NCBI RefSeq assembly: GCF_040649515.1
Contig: NZ_JBEZFP010000080.1
Location: forward strand, 1 to 43,145
Reading direction: 5' to 3'
Source of the DNA: Yinghuangia elevatio
Lineage (GTDB): Bacteria; Actinomycetota; Actinomycetes; Streptomycetales; Streptomycetaceae
Length of the DNA: 43,145 nucleotides
In this document: positions 39,984 through 43,145 of the stretch, piece after piece
How positions within the stretch are numbered: the stretch's first letter is position 1
Layout of the letters: the number at the start of each line of letters is the position of its first letter
Program-made: the position numbers and the translations under genes
The notes under the pieces: generated by a model
What the model saw: only the letters and a program-made list of their open reading frames with translations
Databases searched by the model: none
Told to the model about the DNA's origin: nothing

Positions 39984-40152
39984 CCGCGGCCGGCCAGGCG
40001 CCCTGCCGCGCAGGGCCGTTCCTCGCGCACGCGGTGGATTCGGCGTGTTGTTCTTCCCGGGGTCCGACCCGAGGTATCCGGTCCGCCCGGTCGGCGGCGG
40101 CCGTCAAATCAGCGATCACATCACCGGCGAAAGCCACTTGGAGGGGACCGCT

Positions 40153-40995
40153 ATGCCTACGTTCGACACTCCCAAGCCCATCTCGGTCGACCTGCACCTC
40201 GAGGCGGGAATGGTGCGCATCCACGCCGAGGACCGCACCGACACCGTCGTCGAGGTCCGACCGAGCAACGGCGCACGCGACAACGACGTGCGCGCCGCCG
40301 AGAACACGCAGGTCGACTACGCCGACGGCAAGTTGACCATCAGGACGCCGAAGCAGCGCTCGCCGTTCTCGCGCACCAACTCGGTCGACATCACCGTCAC
40401 CGTGCCGTCGGATTCCAGCGTCCACGGCAATGCCGCGCTCGCGCACTTCCACGGCGACGGGCGGCTCGGGGCGGTACGCCTCAAGGTCGCGATGGGCGAC
40501 ATCCGCCTCGAACGCACCGGCGAACTGCACCTGACCACCGGCTCGGGCGAGATCTCGGTGGACAGCGCGGCGGGGCGTACCGACATCAACACCGCCTCCG
40601 GCAGCGTGGACGTCCGCGACATCACCGGCGACGCGGTGATCCGGAACTCCAACGGCGAGACCCGGGTCGGCGAGATCCTGGGCGAGCTGCGCGTGCGGGC
40701 GGCCAACGGACACATCGAGATCGCGCGCGCCGGCGAGAGCGTCCAGGCCAGGACCGCCAACGGCGACGTCCGGATCAAGGAGGTCGTCCGCGGCAGGGTG
40801 GCCCTGGAGACCGCGCACGGCGAGATCGAGATCGGCGTACGCGAGGGCAGCTCCGCGTGGATCGACGCCAACACCAGCTTCGGCAACGTCCGCAGTTCGC
40901 TGACCGCTTCGGACACCGCCCCCGGCAAATCGAGCGACAAGGTGGAGGTCCGCGCCCGCACCCAGTTCGGCGACATCGTCATCCACCGCTCCTGA
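40153..40995 (+). CDS. DUF4097 family beta-strand repeat protein
   Basis: 280 residues made of short parallel-beta repeats with alternating TGSGEISVDSAAGRTDINTA, SGSVDVRDITGDAVIRNSNG and NGHIEIARAGESVQARTANG segments, typical of DUF4097 (adhesin-like right-handed beta-helix). No signal peptide or membrane segment is seen, so it is cytoplasmic. GGAGGGGA precedes the ATG. Role unknown; the family is often encoded beside envelope-stress or HicB-like regulators. It is second in the HicB-like operon. Confidence 0.92.
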   Translation: MPTFDTPKPISVDLHLEAGMVRIHAEDRTDTVVEVRPSNGARDNDVRAAENTQVDYADGKLTIRTPKQRSPFSRTNSVDITVTVPSDSSVHGNAALAHFHGDGRLGAVRLKVAMGDIRLERTGELHLTTGSGEISVDSAAGRTDINTASGSVDVRDITGDAVIRNSNGETRVGEILGELRVRAANGHIEIARAGESVQARTANGDVRIKEVVRGRVALETAHGEIEIGVREGSSAWIDANTSFGNVRSSLTASDTAPGKSSDKVEVRARTQFGDIVIHRS

Positions 40996-41102
40996 CCCCC
41001 GGTACGGGGGCCACCGCGCCTGAGGCTCCACTCGTCCACTCGCCCCTCGCCGCGATCCGCCCGTCTCCCCAGGCGAACCGCGCTCGGCTCCAAGGAGACA
41101 GC

Positions 41103-41288
41103 ATGGCCCCGCAAGTCGCGTCCGCCTTCGCCGAGCAAGCGCGGATCGGTGTCATCTGGGGAGGCATCTTCGGCCCGCGCCAGTTCTCGGCCCGGCTGTC
41201 GGCGGTCGCCGCGCAGGTGCTGCCGAAGCACACCTCGGGCCCGGGTACGTGCCCGGCCGCCAAGATCGCGTCAGGAACGCCCGGCTAG
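41103..41288 (+). CDS. Possible small protein (61 aa)
   Basis: 61 codons beginning MAPQVASAFAEQARIGVIWG. An excellent ribosome-binding site AAGGAG stands 6 nt before the ATG. Composition is Ala/Gly/Pro-rich, with no recognisable domain. It lies 107 bp after DUF4097 and ends 126 bp before the SAV_915 gene. Could be a real small gene or chance; the ribosome-binding site is the main support. Confidence 0.4.
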   Translation: MAPQVASAFAEQARIGVIWGGIFGPRQFSARLSAVAAQVLPKHTSGPGTCPAAKIASGTPG

Positions 41289-41413
41289 TGGTCAAGACCG
41301 CGCCAGGACCCGCTTGTGCGGGGGAAAACTCCTGGTCAGACGCCTACCGTCGAAGTCGTCAGGCCCACCGGCGGACCCCGGTCCGCGGGCCCGCCAACCC
41401 GACGGAGGCAACC

Positions 41414-42037
41414 GTGTTCCGCACCGCCAACCCCGACCCCCGCAACGAGGACCCCGACGATCGTCGGCGGGACCGGACCGTGTTCGCCCCCGGCCGCCCC
41501 GGGCCCGCGCCCGCCTGGCAGCCGATGTGCGCACGACGCGCCGCCTGCGCAATCACCGCGGACAACGGTGTCGAGCCCAAGGCCGGGTACGACGCCTCGG
41601 CCGCGCCGTCCTCCACTGCTCGGTCCGACGCTCGGTCCGACGCATCGTCCGCCGCAAAGACGGTGAGCCGATCGGCACCCCCGTCGAACCCGCAACCCGC
41701 CGCCGAGGCCCTCCCGCAGCGCGTGCCGCTGATGCCGCATGTGCGGACCGCAGGAGCGCGTCACCTCCTGGTCCCGGTGCACACGACAAGCCACGGCACT
41801 GATGTGGTGCGCTTCTTCAAGGATCCCGTGGGACATCGGGTGGCCGTGGCGTTCACCTCGGTGGCCCTGCTGCGCAACGTCTGCGGTGCCGACCAGCGTT
41901 GGACGGAGATGGCGGAGGAATGCCTGCGCGAGACCATCGCCGGCCTCGGCGTCGGAGCCATCGTCCGCGACCCGCGCCTGAGCGCGGCCCCGGTGAAGAG
42001 CCCGGCCCCCGGCACACCTCGGCCGCCCGCCGCCTGA
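41414..42037 (+). CDS. SAV_915 family protein
   Basis: 207 residues from GTG 41414, which has GGAGG 5 nt upstream. The N-terminal 110 residues are low-complexity and Arg/Asp/Ser-rich. The C-terminal region, about 120-195 (ARHLLVPVHTTSHGTDVVRF, HRVAVAFTSVALLRNVCGAD, WTEMAEECLRETIAGLGVGA), matches the SAV_915/SseB-like domain of small actinobacterial proteins. The domain lacks a known activity. Cys residues occur at several points (MCARRAAC, LLRNVCGAD, AEECLRE). A longer start at 41249 is possible but less supported. Confidence 0.78.
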   Translation: MFRTANPDPRNEDPDDRRRDRTVFAPGRPGPAPAWQPMCARRAACAITADNGVEPKAGYDASAAPSSTARSDARSDASSAAKTVSRSAPPSNPQPAAEALPQRVPLMPHVRTAGARHLLVPVHTTSHGTDVVRFFKDPVGHRVAVAFTSVALLRNVCGADQRWTEMAEECLRETIAGLGVGAIVRDPRLSAAPVKSPAPGTPRPPAA

Positions 42038-42158
42038 TCCGCGGCCGGGTTCCACCCGGCAAACCCGGCGCTCCGCACGAGCACGGCGCACACCGGGGCA
42101 CGGGAACACGAGGTACGAGATGACAAGGCTCACCACGCCCGGAACGCGTCTGCCGCGG

Positions 42159-42250
42159 CCCATCCGCCTGTCGTCCGGCTGCCCGGCGGACCCCGCAAGG
42201 GCAGGCGACAGGCGGCGGGGCCGCGGGCAGCCGGACGACAGGCGGATGGG
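42159..42250. repeat. Long inverted repeat with 27-bp perfect stem
   Basis: Arms at 42159-42185 and 42224-42250 are perfectly complementary over 27 bp (cores cccatccgcctgtcgtccgg and its complement). The 38-nt loop holds gggcaggcgacaggcgg, a shortened copy of the right arm, and a ccccgc/gcgggg pair. It lies between the convergent SAV_915 and ferritin-like genes. The stem is longer than most terminators. Confidence 0.9.
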
Positions 42251-42276
42251 AACTCCGCCACCCGCAGGCGTACAGG

Positions 42277-42807
42277 TCAGGAACTCTTCTCCAGGAAGCC
42301 CAGCATGTCGTCGGCGTGCTCCTCCTCGACCGACAAGATGTCCTCGAAGACGCGGCGCGTGGTCGGGTCGGCGTCGCCGAGCCAACCGATGATCTCGGTG
42401 TACGACTGGATCGCGATGCGTTCCGCGATCAGGTTCTCCCGGATCATCTCGGTCAGGTCCGTGGACGTCTCGTACTGCGAGTGGGACCGCTGGGCCACCG
42501 TCGCGGGGTTGAAGTCGGGTAGGCCGCCGAGTTGGGTGATCCGTGCGGCGAGCTTGTCGGCGTGCTCCTGCTCCTCGTTCGAGTGCACCAGGAACTCCTC
42601 GGCGACCGTCTCGCCGTGCACGCCCTTCGCCGCGAAGTGGTGCTGCCGGTAGCGGAGCACGCAGACGATCTCGGTCGCCAGCGCGGTGTTGAGCACGTCG
42701 ATGACCCGCTCCAGGTCCGCACCGTAGGCGGCCGTCACCGGCCCCTTGCCGATCTCCTGCCGGGCCTTCTCCCGCAGTGTCTGCACATCGCTCAGGAACT
42801 CAGCCAT
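42277..42807 (-). CDS. Ferritin-like (bacterioferritin-type) protein
   Basis: 176 residues forming a four-helix ferritin-like bundle. Ferroxidase-type ligands are visible: Glu46 in NTALATEIVCVLRYRQHH, Glu79 and His82 in SNEEQEHADK, Glu129 in NLIAERIAIQSY, and Glu161/His164 in VEEEHADDM. It stores iron or acts as a di-iron oxidase against peroxide. No heme-binding Met typical of true bacterioferritin is evident, so the more general ferritin-like label is safer. The ATG at 42807 matches the family start. It is convergent with the SAV_915 gene across the 27-bp-stem hairpin. Confidence 0.88.
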   Translation of the reverse strand: MAEFLSDVQTLREKARQEIGKGPVTAAYGADLERVIDVLNTALATEIVCVLRYRQHHFAAKGVHGETVAEEFLVHSNEEQEHADKLAARITQLGGLPDFNPATVAQRSHSQYETSTDLTEMIRENLIAERIAIQSYTEIIGWLGDADPTTRRVFEDILSVEEEHADDMLGFLEKSS

Positions 42808-42963
42808 TTGCTTCAGCGCCCTCTTTGCTCGGTGGTCAGCGTCCGGCGCCCGGCCGGGTGCACCGCACCCGCCGCACGCGATCTCGCGACTACCCGTTGG
42901 ACCGTGAAGCAATCACGCCCGCACCTGCACCCCCGTCCGTGTCACGTGTCGGCTCGCGCACGG
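42808..42963. other. Intergenic spacer upstream of the ferritin-like gene
   Basis: About 155 bases with no gene seen. It should hold the promoter of the ferritin-like gene. No iron-box-like palindrome was recognised. Confidence 0.4.
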
Positions 42964-43145
42964 TCACATCCCCGACAGCGGTCGCCAGATCTCGCGGGAG
43001 ACCCGCTGCGGGTCGCCGGCCACGCGCGGGGGCAGGTCCCACATCCGCGTCTTCCGCCGACCGGGGTGAAGGCGGGCCAGCCGGGGTCGCCGTCGGTGGC
43101 GAACCCGGTCCATGACGCCCGGACCTGCGCGGAGAGCTCCTCGAC
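42964..43145 (-). pseudogene. Carboxylesterase type B C-terminus, partial and frameshifted
   Basis: From the right edge leftward the first frame reads ELSAQVRASWTGFATDGDPG then WPAFTP, the C-terminal signature of type B carboxylesterases. The similarity then continues in another frame as RRKTRMWDLPPRVAGDPQRV and SREIWRPLSGM, ending at TGA 42964-42966. The shift lies near 43055-43065 and equals loss of one base. The rest of the gene is beyond the window. A sequencing error would give the same picture, so a true pseudogene is not proven. Confidence 0.65.

Overview
High-GC actinobacterial chromosome, most likely Streptomycetaceae (Streptomyces, Kitasatospora, Yinghuangia or similar). The signs are the strong third-position GC bias, GTG and TTG starts, and the family mix: DUF5709, a DUF6479-like protein, SAV_915, GlxA-type AraC, a LuxR-type LAL regulator, SpoIIE phosphatase and an orphan HicB-like protein with DUF4097. 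I saw no tRNA, rRNA, CRISPR array, insertion sequence, phage gene or recognisable antibiotic biosynthetic cluster. It reads as a chromosomal-arm stretch of regulators, stress genes and small enzymes.

Layout. 0-7.8 kb: a stress-type neighbourhood with a 56-residue membrane peptide, a YihY/BrkB membrane protein and a SRPBCC protein in one minus-strand operon, then a DJ-1/PfpI protein, a VOC protein, a second SRPBCC protein, a tyrosine phosphatase, several small actinobacterial proteins of unknown function and a GCS2-type carboxylate-amine ligase behind eight 11-bp tandem repeats. 7.8-13.6 kb: a TetR regulator divergent from a monooxygenase-fold/saccharopine-reductase-like pair with a palindromic operator region; an HD-domain protein divergent from a GlxA-type AraC regulator; a DHA2 drug exporter. 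13.7-15.9 kb: a split NHEJ pair, an ATP-dependent ligase divergent from a LigD-type polymerase. 16-23 kb: a LAL regulator, a TetR-alcohol dehydrogenase operon and a family 3 glycosidase. 23-27 kb: a PAS/GAF/PP2C/ATPase regulator, then a DUF2071-GNAT operon.

27.3-35.7 kb is the most interesting part. A HelR-like, RNA-polymerase-recycling ATPase sits behind an inverted-repeat promoter that partly resembles the rifamycin-associated element. Monooxygenase-fold, DUF1905, thioesterase and membrane-anchored phosphatase genes follow, then a Rph/PEP-synthase-like phosphotransferase coupled by a 4-nt overlap to a membrane protein. 35.7-39.1 kb: an AlkZ-like winged-helix protein, a secreted/membrane protein with a glycine-rich tail and a one-pass membrane protein. 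39.3-43.1 kb: the HicB-like protein with an array of TGGCRCCA-type sites, DUF4097, a SAV_915 protein, a 27-bp-stem hairpin, a ferritin-like protein and the frameshifted end of a carboxylesterase.

A recurring feature is short tandem repeats of 6, 9, 11, 14 and 23 bp, mostly just upstream of gene starts. Coordinates of starts were chosen from ribosome-binding sites and family lengths; all functions are from sequence reading alone, with no database search.
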